From Zasmidium citrigriseum (taxonomy: Eukaryota; Ascomycota; Dothideomycetes; Mycosphaerellales; Mycosphaerellaceae): a DNA stretch of 64,000 nt. Under the pieces are notes generated by a model, which had not been told where the DNA came from, did not search any database, and saw only the letters and a list, made by a program, of their open reading frames with translations. The position numbers and the translations under genes are program-made. This document shows positions 34,362 through 45,363 of the stretch, piece by piece. The stretch spans positions 372,001 through 436,000 of the forward strand of contig NHNW01000011.1 in the NCBI GenBank assembly GCA_002786025.1. The letters run 5' to 3'. The first letter of the stretch is position 1. Each line of letters starts with the position of its first letter.

Positions 34362-36047
34362 ATGGCTGAAGTCGAGACGAGTGATCTCGTCCGCGCGAAT
34401 GGACAGGTCAAGGTCCAGCGAAAGAAGGGCCCACCGACTGCACGACTGGATCCGGAGCAGGCGGCGAAGAAGAAGAGGTTGCAGGAAGCTCAGCAGCAGT
34501 ATGGACGAGGGAAGGGCATACAGACCAAGGGCATCAAAGATAAGAAGTTGCGTGGAAACTTGAAGGCTTTGGAGGAGAGATACCAAGATGCGGCACTGAA
34601 GGCGAAAGATGCTGAAATTTTGCTGGAGAATGAGTCTGGATTCCTGGAGCCAGAGGGAGAATTGGAGCGAACGTACAAAGTGCGACAGGATGATATCAAG
34701 ACGGACGTGGCAGTCGAGACTGCGAAGAAATCATTCGAGCTGAAGCTGGATCAACTGGGGCCCTACACTGCGGACTACACGCGAAATGGACGAGATCTTC
34801 TGCTCGCTGGTCGCAAAGGCCATGTCGCTACCATCGACTGGAGAAGCGGGAAACTTGGCTGCGAACTGCAGCTTGGCGAGACCGTGAGGGATGCTAAATG
34901 GCTCCATAATAATCAGTACTTCGCAGTGGCGCAAAAGAAGAATGTCTACATCTACGACCACCATGGTGTTGAGATCCACAACCTGGACCAGCATATAGAG
35001 GTCACCCATATGGAGTTCCTGCCATATCATTTCTTACTCGCGACGATTGGCAATGCTGGCTGGTTGAAGTGGCAAGATACTTCGACTGGTAAGATGGTAA
35101 TGCAGATGCCTACGAAGCAAGGAACACCGACAGCATTCGGCCAGAACCCATATAATGCGATTCTGCACGTGGGGCACCAGAATGGCACAGTGTCGCTCTG
35201 GTCGCCAAACTCTACCACACCTCTAGTCAAGATGCTTTGTCATCGAGGCCCAGTGCGGTCGCTAGCCGTTGACAGAGAAGGTCGGTACATGGTCAGCACT
35301 GGCCAGGATTCGAAGATGGCAGTCTGGGATGTACGAAACTTCAAGCCTGTGCATGAGTACTTTCTGCGACAACCGGGATCAAGTGTGGCAATCAGCGACC
35401 GGAATCTGACAGCCGTCGGTTGGGGAACTCAGACTACCGTTTGGAAGGACCTATTCTCGAAACACCGCTCCGACGTGGATCAAGTCAAGGTTCAGTCACC
35501 CTACATGGCATGGGGAGCTCAGGGGCAGTCAGTTGAGAGAGTTCGATGGTGTCCCTTTGAGGATATTCTCGGCATTGGTCACAATCAAGGATTTACATCG
35601 ATCATCGTTCCTGGAGCTGGTGAGCCCAACTTTGATGCACTGGAAGTCAACCCATACGAGAATGCCAAACAACGACAAGAAGGCGAAGTCAAATCCCTCC
35701 TGAACAAGCTCCAGCCGGAGATGATCAGCCTGAATCCTGACTTCGTTGGTAACCTCGACAATGCATCGAATGAGCAACGAAAGCTGGAGAAGGATCTTGA
35801 TCGTAAGACTGGTGCTGAAGCAGAAAGAGAACGGATCGAGGATTTGAAGAACCGCGGCCGAGGAAAGAACAGTAGTTTGAGGAAATACATGAGAAAGAAG
35901 GGCAACAAGAACGTCATTGATGAGCACAAGATGCGTGTCATGGAGATGAGGGAGAAGCAGCGCCAACGAGCCAAAGAGATCAAGGAGGGCAAGCAGGAGG
36001 AGGAACTTGGGCCAGCTTTGGCCAGATTCGCGAGGAAAGGCGGTTGA
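34362..36047 (+). CDS. UTP7: U3 snoRNP-associated protein UTP7 (WDR46)
   Basis: A single 561-residue exon. A basic N-terminal region (RKKGPPTARLD, QAAKKKRLQEAQQQYGRGKG) leads into a WD40 propeller (about 140-380; for example STGQDSKMAVWDVRNFKP), then the BING4CT region, SVERVRWCPFEDILGIGHNQG..SIIVPGAGEPNFDALEVNPYEN. The tail is Lys/Glu/Arg-rich with coiled-coil propensity (EMREKQRQRAKEIKEG), ending RFARKGG. UTP7 belongs to the small-subunit processome in the nucleolus and is needed for 18S rRNA maturation. The length is normal. The start is favoured by CAACATGG context. Confidence 0.95.
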   Translation: MAEVETSDLVRANGQVKVQRKKGPPTARLDPEQAAKKKRLQEAQQQYGRGKGIQTKGIKDKKLRGNLKALEERYQDAALKAKDAEILLENESGFLEPEGELERTYKVRQDDIKTDVAVETAKKSFELKLDQLGPYTADYTRNGRDLLLAGRKGHVATIDWRSGKLGCELQLGETVRDAKWLHNNQYFAVAQKKNVYIYDHHGVEIHNLDQHIEVTHMEFLPYHFLLATIGNAGWLKWQDTSTGKMVMQMPTKQGTPTAFGQNPYNAILHVGHQNGTVSLWSPNSTTPLVKMLCHRGPVRSLAVDREGRYMVSTGQDSKMAVWDVRNFKPVHEYFLRQPGSSVAISDRNLTAVGWGTQTTVWKDLFSKHRSDVDQVKVQSPYMAWGAQGQSVERVRWCPFEDILGIGHNQGFTSIIVPGAGEPNFDALEVNPYENAKQRQEGEVKSLLNKLQPEMISLNPDFVGNLDNASNEQRKLEKDLDRKTGAEAERERIEDLKNRGRGKNSSLRKYMRKKGNKNVIDEHKMRVMEMREKQRQRAKEIKEGKQEEELGPALARFARKGG

Positions 36048-36489
36048 AGATAAGGAGTGTTTGACCAACCTTCCGCATCGAGCGTAACTACCAGACTACT
36101 ACTTCCAGCCGCCGTCACTGGAAGAGATTGGCGTTTTGGAAAGACTTCGCTCTTTCATACGCTGAGACAAACCACCGGCAACGACGCAGTCGCTCAGCCG
36201 GGCCGTCGAATGGATCTGCCAGCAAACACACCTGCAAGACAGGCGAAGCATTCTCCATCCGATGAGAGGACGTTGGGCCTACTGTACACGGACAGAGAGA
36301 CTCAGTCGTGCTTCGTTTCCAAGAGAGTCGCAGAGATACCAGGAGCTCTTGGCCTTTGGGAGCATGTGAGGACACATGTACAATGCCATCAGCTGCAGTA
36401 GAGAGATACTGTACAAAACATACCAATTGTCAACCCAGTCATAACGTCGTCAACCCACCAAAAAGGCCCCTTCATCCAAACAATCCTCA
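36048..36489. other. Convergent intergenic region between UTP7 and the 7-TM gene
   Basis: 440 bases of presumed 3' untranslated sequence from both genes; no gene seen. Confidence 0.5.
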
Positions 36490-37904
36490 TCACACATACC
36501 CCTTATCCCTGACCAAATCCCTCGTACTCTCACAGTCACTATCCCCTTTCCTCTCAACCTCCTGATCAATCGCCGTCAAAACATGAATCCTCCCACTCGG
36601 CGGCTCCCGCCCTACTCCCTCCACATGTCTCAAATCAATATCATCAAAACTGCTCTGCGTCCTCACACAAGCACTCTTCTGCTTCCCCGTCCCATGATTC
36701 AAACTCCGTCCAAAAGCCTCCAGACTCGTCTCGCTCTGCGTCGCGTATCGCCCTACTCTCCTCTCCCCACCCCCACTTCCACTCCCACTCGAGGAAGACG
36801 TGACTTTACTCACAATCCTACTCACGAAATTCCGCGCTGTGCTCCGCTCCTCTGTGACATTGCGATCGCGCGAGAGGATCTGGGAATGGAAGATTTTGGG
36901 GAATATACAGCGCAGGGTTGGGAGGCAGGAACAGAGGATTGCGACATTGATTTCGACGTTCGACCAGATCGCCGCCAGGGGGTTTTCCCAGCTTGTGTCT
37001 TTTGTTGTGGAGACGACGTAGAGGGATTGGAGGCGGAGAATGGAGACGATGCAGGTGACTAGCAGAGAGGTTAGTCAGGAGTGTGGATAGGGGTTGGGAG
37101 AGGGGAACTGACATCCGCCGAGCGCGAAGACGGTCATCAAGGCGTATCTTTGGCGTTTGGGTAGTTCGAGTTGTTTTAGGACGGGGAGAGGGAGGATGGC
37201 GGTCAGGATGTCGGTTCCTATGTTGATTCCTGCGTTGGCGAACCTTTTGATCGTCAGCCTGATCATTTACCTCGTCTTCTATGCGATAGACTCACCATAT
37301 CGCAAATCGATTCAAGCAATGCCCTCCAACAGACTGATCCCAGAAGTAGTTGATCGGCGTGCAAGCAAAGACGGCTGTAAAGAACGTATAGAGGCTGTAA
37401 ACAACCACCACACCCAACATCGTCCAGCAGCATATCCTCCATCGTTGTTGAGGGAAGATGCGAAGATATTGTAGTAGAATCGAGATCTTCGTGCAGGAGA
37501 GGGACAAATTGTAGACCCAGATGGAGACATAAAACTGCAGCCTCATCGTCAGCCTTACACTTCGCTATCTTCCAAATGACAAACTTACCGCCATAAGCTG
37601 CGACTTGACCTCCTCCTGACTGAGCGAAGCAATATGCCTCCCCATCCCATACCTCGCCTGTATGCACATCGTAATCGTAGTAGCAATCGCAAAGATCTGA
37701 TCCATCCTCATCAGCACAACCCACCGACTTCCATCCTCGCAGACTCACCAACGAAGCCCCAATGAACAAATCATCCAACCCAGCATTCCTCCCCACCCCC
37801 AACCGCGCATACAACCTCGCCGCCACAACCACCACCGCAATCACCGTGAAAACCACCGTCACAGCGACCACAGCCTCAGGAGCCGCATGTCCGGACGCCG
37901 TCAT
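36490..37904 (-). CDS. Seven-helix integral membrane protein, fungal rhodopsin-domain (SAT4/Pth11-type) family
   Basis: Five exons: 37749-37904, 37589-37696, 37296-37534, 37113-37243, 36490-37058; introns 52, 54, 52 and 54 bases; 400 residues. Spliced motifs are family-typical: RLYARLGVGRNAGLDDLFIG, RYGMGRHIASLS, QLMA-FYVSIWVYNLSLS (across an intron), TKISILLQYLRIFP, CTPINYFWD and ANAGINIGTDILTAILPLP. About seven membrane helices are present and the C-terminal 120 residues are a soluble Ser/Gly-rich tail with ERRVGRY and QSSFDDIDL. Many plant-associated fungi carry dozens of such proteins; roles for most, including Pth11-like receptors, are unproven. No CFEM domain precedes the helices. No signal peptide needed. 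Confidence 0.88.
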
Positions 37905-39260
37905 CTCGAAAAGAAGTCGACTCTCCTCCGTACGTTGAGAAGATTGGAGGCGTGGGTAGCGTTCAGCTCACGAAAAACGCCATCCAAGATCCCGTGCTGC
38001 GTGTGCGTGTGCGGTGTCTCGTCCCCGTCGCACAGCATCCAAAACGTGCGCCAACCCCTCAGGAAAGTGCCGAGTGTTCTTGTGGTACCGTCGAACGGTC
38101 GATTGTCGATACCACGTCGCTGTCGGCTGCCGTTTTCGATGCGGTGTGATGTGCTTGAGAAAGGATAGGTTTGTGATCAAAGAAGAAGAAGAACAGGAAC
38201 AAGCACCTTGTCCAAACCCACAGGCACTCCCATGTCTTTCCAATACAGTCAAAATCACAGGTAAGCAAAGACAAAAAAGCTTGACAAAACAGAACACAGA
38301 AAGAAAACGAAGATATACGAACTTCTTGAAACGAACCCATTGGCAGGAGTGGCCGTGTCATGTCCCCCTCGAACACCCGGGAAAGGTGCAACAGAAATTC
38401 ATGTACGTGGCGCGCACGCGATGCGATCGTCACCCGGTGCCGTGCGTCTCTTGGAGTGGGAGCCAAGGTGGTCACAGAGTTTCGCATGGCAATCCTTTCA
38501 GCTTCCCGTTCCTGGGGATGCGGTCCTTGTTTGATGGCCGTCCGGCTCGTTCGGTCGTATCTCTCTTGACTCTTTCTTCTTGCTCTTCAAGACTGCATAC
38601 TGCACGTCTCCAGCGTCTTCGGCGTCCGTCTTTCGTTCCAGCAACTCCGAATCTGGGAAAAGCAGGGTCTCCTGGTATCCTCGCCCATCGATGGTGGCAT
38701 CATCCAGCGCCGACGATGTACCCAATCGCCCGAGTCATGACCCCATCCAAAACCAAAGCCTGATCCACGTCTCCGTCTGCCCCGGTCCGCTCGGCCAGTC
38801 TCATCTGCAAGCAAGACACATCCATCAGTAATAATGCCACACCGCAAGTCATTCAGGCACAGAAGACGTGACGTTGACGGCCACAGACTTCGAGAAACGA
38901 AGAAAGCAAACGTGCCTAAGCGAACCTGACTGCGAGTCAATGCCCATAGCAGATCGTTCCCAGATATGAAGTACGCCCAAATAGCCCCTTCGCTTCGCTT
39001 GGGCTGCCTCGCATACCGTACCCAGCTAGAAGTACATGATAAAAGAAATGGGTATCTTCCTTCCACGCACACACGCAACAAAACAAACAATGCAAACGCC
39101 ACAGCGCATGCAGGCCCTTTCACCGAAGGCGCGCGCTGGTGATGCTTTCCTCCTTTCCCTTCCTTTCCTCCCCTTCAGGAACCAAGGAGACCGATCCAAT
39201 GGTGATGAGAGGAAACCGATAAACGCCAAGCAAACGTGAAAAGAATCAAAGTGATGGCGC
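37905..39260. other. 1.36-kb region without a firm gene
   Basis: It holds the 7-TM gene promoter and the 3' side of the WD40 gene. Three minus-strand open pieces (about 38934-39032, 38700-38804 and 38498-38720) look somewhat protein-like, but they lie in different phases and I cannot build a complete gene from them; see the findings. Confidence 0.35.
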
Positions 39261-42200
39261 TCATGAATCAGCCGGACGTGATTCAAGTGCTCCAGGTGCA
39301 GTATCCGAACGCTCGAAAAGTTCACGTTCTTCAATGTGATGCTCATCCATTTCCGCAGGTGGTTCCAGATGTGTCGAGCTGGTTGAAGCAGAATTCTCTC
39401 CAGCACGTCTGAGCTCATCCTCAACTCGTTCCTTGATCTTCTCGTCCAGAAGACCAACAATCTTGTCGGACGCTTGGTCCAGAAGTTTGGCAATCGTCGC
39501 TTCATCAAGCGTCTTGCCTTGCGATTTCTCCCCGACAACTCGTGCCGTGAGCTTCAGCTCTTTCTCGAGTTCGCGGAGAGCCTCAGGAGTGATACTATCA
39601 TTCGTCGCTGAGTTTGACAGCTTCTTTCGATAAGCACGCAAGGTCCGGCAAACTGATTCAGTCGACGAGGTGAGAGATCCAAAACCCGAGGTGTTAGAAG
39701 TTGAGCTACTAGTTTGCAGCACGTTCTCACTACTCTTCGAGCGAAGTGACATGCCCAAGGTCTGACGCCGACTGTTGTCTTTCTTGGCGTTGTTCCGTGG
39801 GCTGGGAGGAGACGGGGATCGCTGTCTCAGGCTACGCCGTCTCGATGGATCGAAATTGGGGCGATAGCCGGGCTCCAGACGGGGTGTCTGCGCAAGTGAC
39901 AGTCTGGAGTTCTTCTTCCGCAACTTTTGGGGCGAGGGAGGTGGCGGCCCAGTTGCAGACGGTGATGGTAGATCAGGTTCATCCGTCGATCGATCTCGAC
40001 GAAAGCGACTCATCTCTGAGTGTGAGATGACCTTCCTCAACGGGGGACCCAAAGGCGTCGAAAGATTGCCATTCGGCAATTCCGCGCTGTCGGCGCTGTT
40101 GGCACCAGAGCGATTGCTGGTCACAAAGCTATCCCAGAGGAAGATCGTGGAATCAGCGGCCACCGTTGCGATCTTGGGTGGTTCCAGTCTATCTCCGTCA
40201 GCGCATCCACCAGGTACGAAAGCAATATCAGTGATGCCCTCAGTGTGGCCCCAGTCTCTGGCGATCAGACTCCCGTACTCCGAGTACAGGCGGACTGACT
40301 TGTCACTACTCGAAACGCCAGCAATAGTCGGATTGCCATTCAAGGAGGGAGAGTAGAGGATCCTCGACATGACTGCTGCTTCGCCGCCATCATTATCCGA
40401 ACACTTGAAGCTGAATCCTGGCTGGCCGTTCTTGGTGCTGTACTTCCCAATGCAGCGGTCCACTGTGGAGACCAGAATCATGTCTCGCTGAGACGTCAAA
40501 CACATGCTTGTCGGCGAAGATTTCAACGTGATGGCTCGAAGCATACCGAAAGCCAGAGAAGTAGCATCGTCCGCATCGCGAACATAGCGTTGGCGAACGA
40601 CAATCGATCGGTCTGCGGACGTGGAGAATAGGTAGTCGCCATCTCGAGACATGAGCAACCCGGTCACGGCTCCAGCATGCTCATCCATGGTTTGGAGAAG
40701 CTCCAATCCACCGTCACGGCATAGAAACAGCTGAACGGTCCTGTCTCTGCTGGCAGATGCCAGATATTGGATGCCAGCCCGCTCGAAAGAAACCAGATCC
40801 AGAACTTCGGCAGAGTGTGCTCTCACTTGGCGCAACACAGCACCGGTCGCAATGTCAACCATCGCCAAGCTGCCATACTTGTCTCCTGAGACGAGCACGC
40901 TCCCATCGAAAAGAGCTTCGACCGACTTCAGCTCATTCGGCAAGCCATACATTTCCGGCGAATTGATCAAGGGCATGTTCACCCCATTGTGAACCGACAC
41001 ACCTTCGTTGTCCCAGAAGTGTATCGTACCCCGACCAGAGAACGTGAAGAAGGCCGCATCCGGGATCGCAGAAGACTGAAACTGTCGAACACCAAGTACA
41101 GCATCCTCATGAGCTGTGAGTCGTCTTTGCGATAGCACAACGCCAGGACCAGCGCCGTCTTCGGTGCTATACAGCCTGATGACCCGATCTGAGTCAATCT
41201 CAACCACTGTACTTCCCAAGGTTCCAAGAGCTACTACCGTCGTGCCGTGGGACGGAGGAGCTTTCGAATTCGGCGAAGAAGGCGTTCGCGGCTTCCCAGG
41301 GCTTCCAGCTCGCCTTTCAAGGTCCGGTATGAGGAACGACGCAGCACTGCCGTCGGCTCCAACTGCATGGAGCATGCTATTGTCGTCAATGCGCACGGCC
41401 GAGATCCGAATCCCTGCGTTTACCGCTAGCGAAAGGGTCTGTGTCTTCTGGCTGTCATCGAGCAAACAGATATCGCCTGACTCGGTACAGACCACGGCCT
41501 TGAAATCCGAAATTGGAATCACTGAAGTAAAGGTTGCTTCCAGGAGATCTCCAAGAAGACTGTTCTTCCCAGCCAACGCTCGATGCTTTGGACTGAGAAT
41601 GCTGTTTCCAAAGTCCGACATCCGACTTTCGTTCTTGTTTCGCGGAGTTGACAATGTGCTGCTTCGTAGAGCTTCGATCCCTCTCGGCTCCATCAAAGTC
41701 ATATCCTCCTCAGGTCGCCATACTTTGACGTATCGAAGGCCAGCAGTGACAATGCTCCTGCCCATCCAGGCCATGGAATGGATGATCGTGGTACATTTGT
41801 TGCTCGCGGACAGCGTAGCTCCACCAGTCCGCTCATCAATACTCCACACATAGAGGAACCCATCATTTACCGTCCCCAGCGATGCCAGCATTTTCGAATC
41901 CGGACTGAAGCTCAGCGCATGCACACCAAACGTATGCTCTGCCATTACTGCCACCGGGCTCTCCGAAGATCCATCCCGCAACGAAAATATGAGGATTCTC
42001 GGCCTGTATCCAGTCTCCCCCACAGCCAGCCACTTTCCATTCGGACTCAGCGCAACCGAAGTCGCAGCTTTTACGCGATCTTTCGCAGAAGTCGTCCGTC
42101 CGGGCGAGTCTCCCCAATCTCGGTTCGAAGGCGAGCCATTCGTAGCCTGCTCTTTCACCCCGCGAAATCTCGGATCATGCGGCGATGGAGACAGCGGCCA

Positions 42201-42524
42201 GCCCCCATTCGCATCTCTCCCTCCCCCACTGTTGTAAGAACTCGGATTCCCCCGAAAGAAGTGCTGCGTCACATTGAGATCCTGATCGACTGTAGCTACC
42301 ACCGCAGCAGCTCCAGCTGTGAAAGCAAACTTCCTCGAAGTAGATAGACAATCAAAGCCATTCGCAGAGGCTGTGGTCGTTCCAATGACTTTTCTCAAGT
42401 GTAGGCCGGGCTCCTCTTGTTTGGGCTGCTTCGTAGGCGATCGCGGACTCGGGGATTTGAAGAAGGGAGAGTTGGAGGGCGTGAGTCGTAGCGCGGCGGA
42501 GGAGGCGTGGTAGGAGGAAGTCAT
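39261..42524 (-). CDS. WD40-repeat protein, MABP1/WDR62-like
   Basis: A single uninterrupted frame of 1087 residues. After a Ser/Pro-rich N-terminus come two tandem WD40 propellers (about 45-800), with typical blades such as GVHALSFSPDSKMLASLG, DGFLYVWSIDERTGG, LASASRDRTVQLFLCRDGG, YLFSTSADRSIVVRQ and PKIATVAADSTIFLWDSF. Then a Ser/Pro/Arg-rich stretch and a C-terminal helical, probably coiled-coil, segment (PEALRELEKELKLTARVVG, DKIVGLLDEKIKERVEDEL) end the protein. The order and lengths match animal MABP1/WDR62, which scaffold JNK signalling and spindle poles; the fungal role is not established. No membrane or signal region. Confidence 0.85.
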   Translation of the reverse strand: MTSSYHASSAALRLTPSNSPFFKSPSPRSPTKQPKQEEPGLHLRKVIGTTTASANGFDCLSTSRKFAFTAGAAAVVATVDQDLNVTQHFFRGNPSSYNSGGGRDANGGWPLSPSPHDPRFRGVKEQATNGSPSNRDWGDSPGRTTSAKDRVKAATSVALSPNGKWLAVGETGYRPRILIFSLRDGSSESPVAVMAEHTFGVHALSFSPDSKMLASLGTVNDGFLYVWSIDERTGGATLSASNKCTTIIHSMAWMGRSIVTAGLRYVKVWRPEEDMTLMEPRGIEALRSSTLSTPRNKNESRMSDFGNSILSPKHRALAGKNSLLGDLLEATFTSVIPISDFKAVVCTESGDICLLDDSQKTQTLSLAVNAGIRISAVRIDDNSMLHAVGADGSAASFLIPDLERRAGSPGKPRTPSSPNSKAPPSHGTTVVALGTLGSTVVEIDSDRVIRLYSTEDGAGPGVVLSQRRLTAHEDAVLGVRQFQSSAIPDAAFFTFSGRGTIHFWDNEGVSVHNGVNMPLINSPEMYGLPNELKSVEALFDGSVLVSGDKYGSLAMVDIATGAVLRQVRAHSAEVLDLVSFERAGIQYLASASRDRTVQLFLCRDGGLELLQTMDEHAGAVTGLLMSRDGDYLFSTSADRSIVVRQRYVRDADDATSLAFGMLRAITLKSSPTSMCLTSQRDMILVSTVDRCIGKYSTKNGQPGFSFKCSDNDGGEAAVMSRILYSPSLNGNPTIAGVSSSDKSVRLYSEYGSLIARDWGHTEGITDIAFVPGGCADGDRLEPPKIATVAADSTIFLWDSFVTSNRSGANSADSAELPNGNLSTPLGPPLRKVISHSEMSRFRRDRSTDEPDLPSPSATGPPPPSPQKLRKKNSRLSLAQTPRLEPGYRPNFDPSRRRSLRQRSPSPPSPRNNAKKDNSRRQTLGMSLRSKSSENVLQTSSSTSNTSGFGSLTSSTESVCRTLRAYRKKLSNSATNDSITPEALRELEKELKLTARVVGEKSQGKTLDEATIAKLLDQASDKIVGLLDEKIKERVEDELRRAGENSASTSSTHLEPPAEMDEHHIEERELFERSDTAPGALESRPADS

Positions 42525-43164
42525 GCTTCAAATGAGCGTCGTCGGCTGTGCCAACTGCAGAGCAGCATTGAGGATTAGTTCATGGTCCTCGTGCATGTGC
42601 ATGTGATCTCAAGTGAAGGCAAAGGTGAAGACTCAGCGTACGGGACTCGAGGGAAATGCCAGCTCATCGATAAGAGCATTGCCCAAGCAACCTCATGCTC
42701 CCAGCGCGTGGAATGCGGCGAAGTCGAAGTCCAAGTGGTGACGAGGGAAGAGCTGCCGTGGTGAATGCGCCGAGTCGTGACCTTCCATCGCCCGCCTAGA
42801 CAATCTCAAACAGATGTGAAGAAGGTTGGTTATCTCGAGCCTTCCATAACCATAACAGAAGTGACCCTGTCTTGAAGTAGTTCACGCCAAATAAACACGC
42901 TCAAACGGTTCGCGCGCGAACGTTGTCGGGGCCAAAGTCAACACAGGCGGCGACAGCCGAGCAATCGGCGGAGGTGGGCAGTGGTTCCTGGTTGTTCCTC
43001 GCAGTGGCATTGGTCTTCTTCGTCATCTTGCAGGCATCACGAACTCGTGGGGACAGGGATGTTGAGTCTTGAGCCTCACTGATCATCGTGCGACTCTTGT
43101 CTTTATCTGTACAACATATCTATGCCGGATCTACACAACAAACTCCCGCTGAAACGCTTGCTCA
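42525..43164. other. Intergenic: WD40 gene promoter and CFEM gene 3' side
   Basis: 640 bases with no open frame above 62 codons that looks coding. Nothing else recognised. Confidence 0.5.
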
Positions 43165-45363
43165 CTAATTCATCATATGAAACCTCACAGCCTTCGGAGT
43201 CGCAGCAGACACAGCAAGATACAAATCGTCGCCCTCCTTTCTGGGTGTCAGCTTCGGCTCCCATAGCGGACTCTTCATTGGCGCATTGGAGTCCATCTCT
43301 GTGCTGTTCACCAGCGGCCACTCACCATCCCGCCGCGAACTCGCCACACGACCATAGCCTTTCAGTGGACTCTCGTGTCGTTGGTCTTGTCGGCCAACAG
43401 CAGTCCGACTGTCCTTCTGGAAGGGCTTCGCCTGGCTATTGCTGCGAGAATGTGACGAGGTCATGATGTAGAGCCCTTTCTCCAGATCGTGTGCTGCATC
43501 ATCTCCTCTCCGCTTGGCGGCGAGTGTTGAGCCGCTGAGTGATGGACTTGGACTGTGCTTTGGTCTCTGTTGCTCAGGAGTCACCGGTATGACATGAGGC
43601 CGGCTGAAACCACTGCGATCCGATGCGTTTGTTCCCAACCGAGGAGATCTCTCGTAATTGGGGGACCTTGGGACTGATTGATTTGAGCTTCTTGGAACCT
43701 TTGGATATCGAATCCCAGAAATGGGTGATTCCACCTCAGCGACCGGTGTGAGCTGCTTGTCCTCTTCTTCAGGGGGTGTTGGTTCGTCAGGATCCGTGGA
43801 TTCAAAGGACGTCCGTCGGGACGTATCTGACGCTGTAGACATCCGAATGGCCTTCGGTGGAAACGTTGGCTTTGTCACAGTGATTGCAGTTGGAGGTGGT
43901 CGTCGAACCTGAGTTCCTTCTTCGATCGGAGTAGTCGAATACAAATCGTCCGGCGAAGCGCAGTCTGGGCTAGCATAATAGTTCAGCAAGCTGTTATTGC
44001 TATCTCGAGACTTTGAACGACTACCACTGCGGTGGTCTTGGCCAGGCGGCCTCGCTGCTGGGGGTGGAGGTGGAGGTAGTGGGAATGCTCCGAGAGATCC
44101 TATCGAATCAGACCCGGAGGCTTTGCGAGGAATCTCCAGAGACAAAGAAGGTACTTTGATTGGCTCCGGTGATTGTGTGTAGTGGTGGGTGTATTGCGGT
44201 GGTCGCTTTTTGAGCACCGCAGGATGAGCAGGCAATCCTCCGCCGGGCAATAAAGCAGCAGGTACTCGCATGCTTCGATCTTCCTCAAACACTGTCTCTG
44301 GCGTATTAAGGACTTGTGCTGGGGGAGACTTCGGAGGACGTTGTAGCACGCCGCTCGGTTTGTCTGGCAGCAATTGAGATGTCGTTCGCATACTACAGTC
44401 GCTGTGAGGACTTCCAGGAGAGATAGATCTTCCCATCTCGGGGCTTCTGTCGATGCTTTTTCCCTGACGGTGGTGTTGCTGCGATTGGTGATATTGATAG
44501 GGATTGATCTGCGGAGTGGGCCACCGAGTCCGATGCTTCTCTGCAGACAGCTCCGCCATCGGCTGCGTGAAGCCGTTCAGAGGTCCCTTTGGATCGTTTG
44601 AACCATGGTGAAAGGTTGACCCGTGTGGAGGCTCTTCATCCACGAAGTCGTAAGAGTTGCGATTCTCCTTTGCCTGGCTGGACTTTCGCCTTTTGATACA
44701 GGCGTACAAGTAGAACAAGCCAAGAGCCGCCATGAGTCCTCCCATACATGCTACCGATATTCCAACCGCTTCAGCAGTGGTGAGAGATGTCGAGTTTTTA
44801 GCAGGCTTGGATGCGGCCCCTGCCGCTGTCGATGTAGGTGAGTGAATGCTCGTGCTCGGCACCGAAGCGGTGATCGACAAGCTCGAGCCGGACGCAAGTG
44901 CAGATGTTGACGGATTTGAGGTAGAGGTGGTGACATGGCTGAATGTAGTGTGAGGCAGTGAGGTCCTGGGAGTATTTGTTCGGGTCGCTGTTGGGACATC
45001 CGTCGGTAACGTGAGTGTGCTGTGCGTGGGCTGGACCGCGTCAGGCACCGAGTCACATGCGGTATACGCATCGATTTGCTGGCTCTTGTTCGCATTTGGA
45101 CAGTCGAGACTGATACAGATGAAGGCAAGTTCGCCCAGCGTAAAGCCTTCAGAGCCATAGTCGGAGCATAAACAGGTAAAGTTGTTCGTTGGGCAAGACC
45201 AGTCCTGACCAATGCACGAAGCAACGCAAGCGTTGGCACACAATGGCACCGTGTTCTCCAGCTGTTGCGGCAGGTCAAAGATCCACTCTGTCGTTGCCGT
45301 TGTCTGTAGAGACTGTCGATCTGTCGAGTCGCCGTCTGTTGATTGGGATCGGCCCGAAGGCAT
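43165..45363 (-). CDS. CFEM-like cysteine-rich single-pass membrane protein with a long cytoplasmic tail
   Basis: A single frame; the first true ATG is at 45363 (MPSGRSQS), giving 732 residues. Residues about 30-100 hold nine Cys in a CFEM-like order (PLCANACVASC, CPTNNFTCLCSDYG, LAFICISLDCP, AYTAC). A Ser/Thr-rich, mucin-like stalk of about 90 residues follows, then one membrane helix (VGISVACMGGLMAALGLFYLY) and basic KRRK. The remaining 480 residues are cytoplasmic, proline-rich, with PPPPPPAARPP and many Ser-Pro sites. A signal peptide is missing from this start; I looked for an upstream exon and found no clean one, so the 5' end may be incomplete. CFEM proteins bind heme or act at the surface; the layout suggests a sensor. 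No catalytic domain is present. Confidence 0.7.
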   Translation of the reverse strand: MPSGRSQSTDGDSTDRQSLQTTATTEWIFDLPQQLENTVPLCANACVASCIGQDWSCPTNNFTCLCSDYGSEGFTLGELAFICISLDCPNANKSQQIDAYTACDSVPDAVQPTHSTLTLPTDVPTATRTNTPRTSLPHTTFSHVTTSTSNPSTSALASGSSLSITASVPSTSIHSPTSTAAGAASKPAKNSTSLTTAEAVGISVACMGGLMAALGLFYLYACIKRRKSSQAKENRNSYDFVDEEPPHGSTFHHGSNDPKGPLNGFTQPMAELSAEKHRTRWPTPQINPYQYHQSQQHHRQGKSIDRSPEMGRSISPGSPHSDCSMRTTSQLLPDKPSGVLQRPPKSPPAQVLNTPETVFEEDRSMRVPAALLPGGGLPAHPAVLKKRPPQYTHHYTQSPEPIKVPSLSLEIPRKASGSDSIGSLGAFPLPPPPPPAARPPGQDHRSGSRSKSRDSNNSLLNYYASPDCASPDDLYSTTPIEEGTQVRRPPPTAITVTKPTFPPKAIRMSTASDTSRRTSFESTDPDEPTPPEEEDKQLTPVAEVESPISGIRYPKVPRSSNQSVPRSPNYERSPRLGTNASDRSGFSRPHVIPVTPEQQRPKHSPSPSLSGSTLAAKRRGDDAAHDLEKGLYIMTSSHSRSNSQAKPFQKDSRTAVGRQDQRHESPLKGYGRVASSRRDGEWPLVNSTEMDSNAPMKSPLWEPKLTPRKEGDDLYLAVSAATPKAVRFHMMN

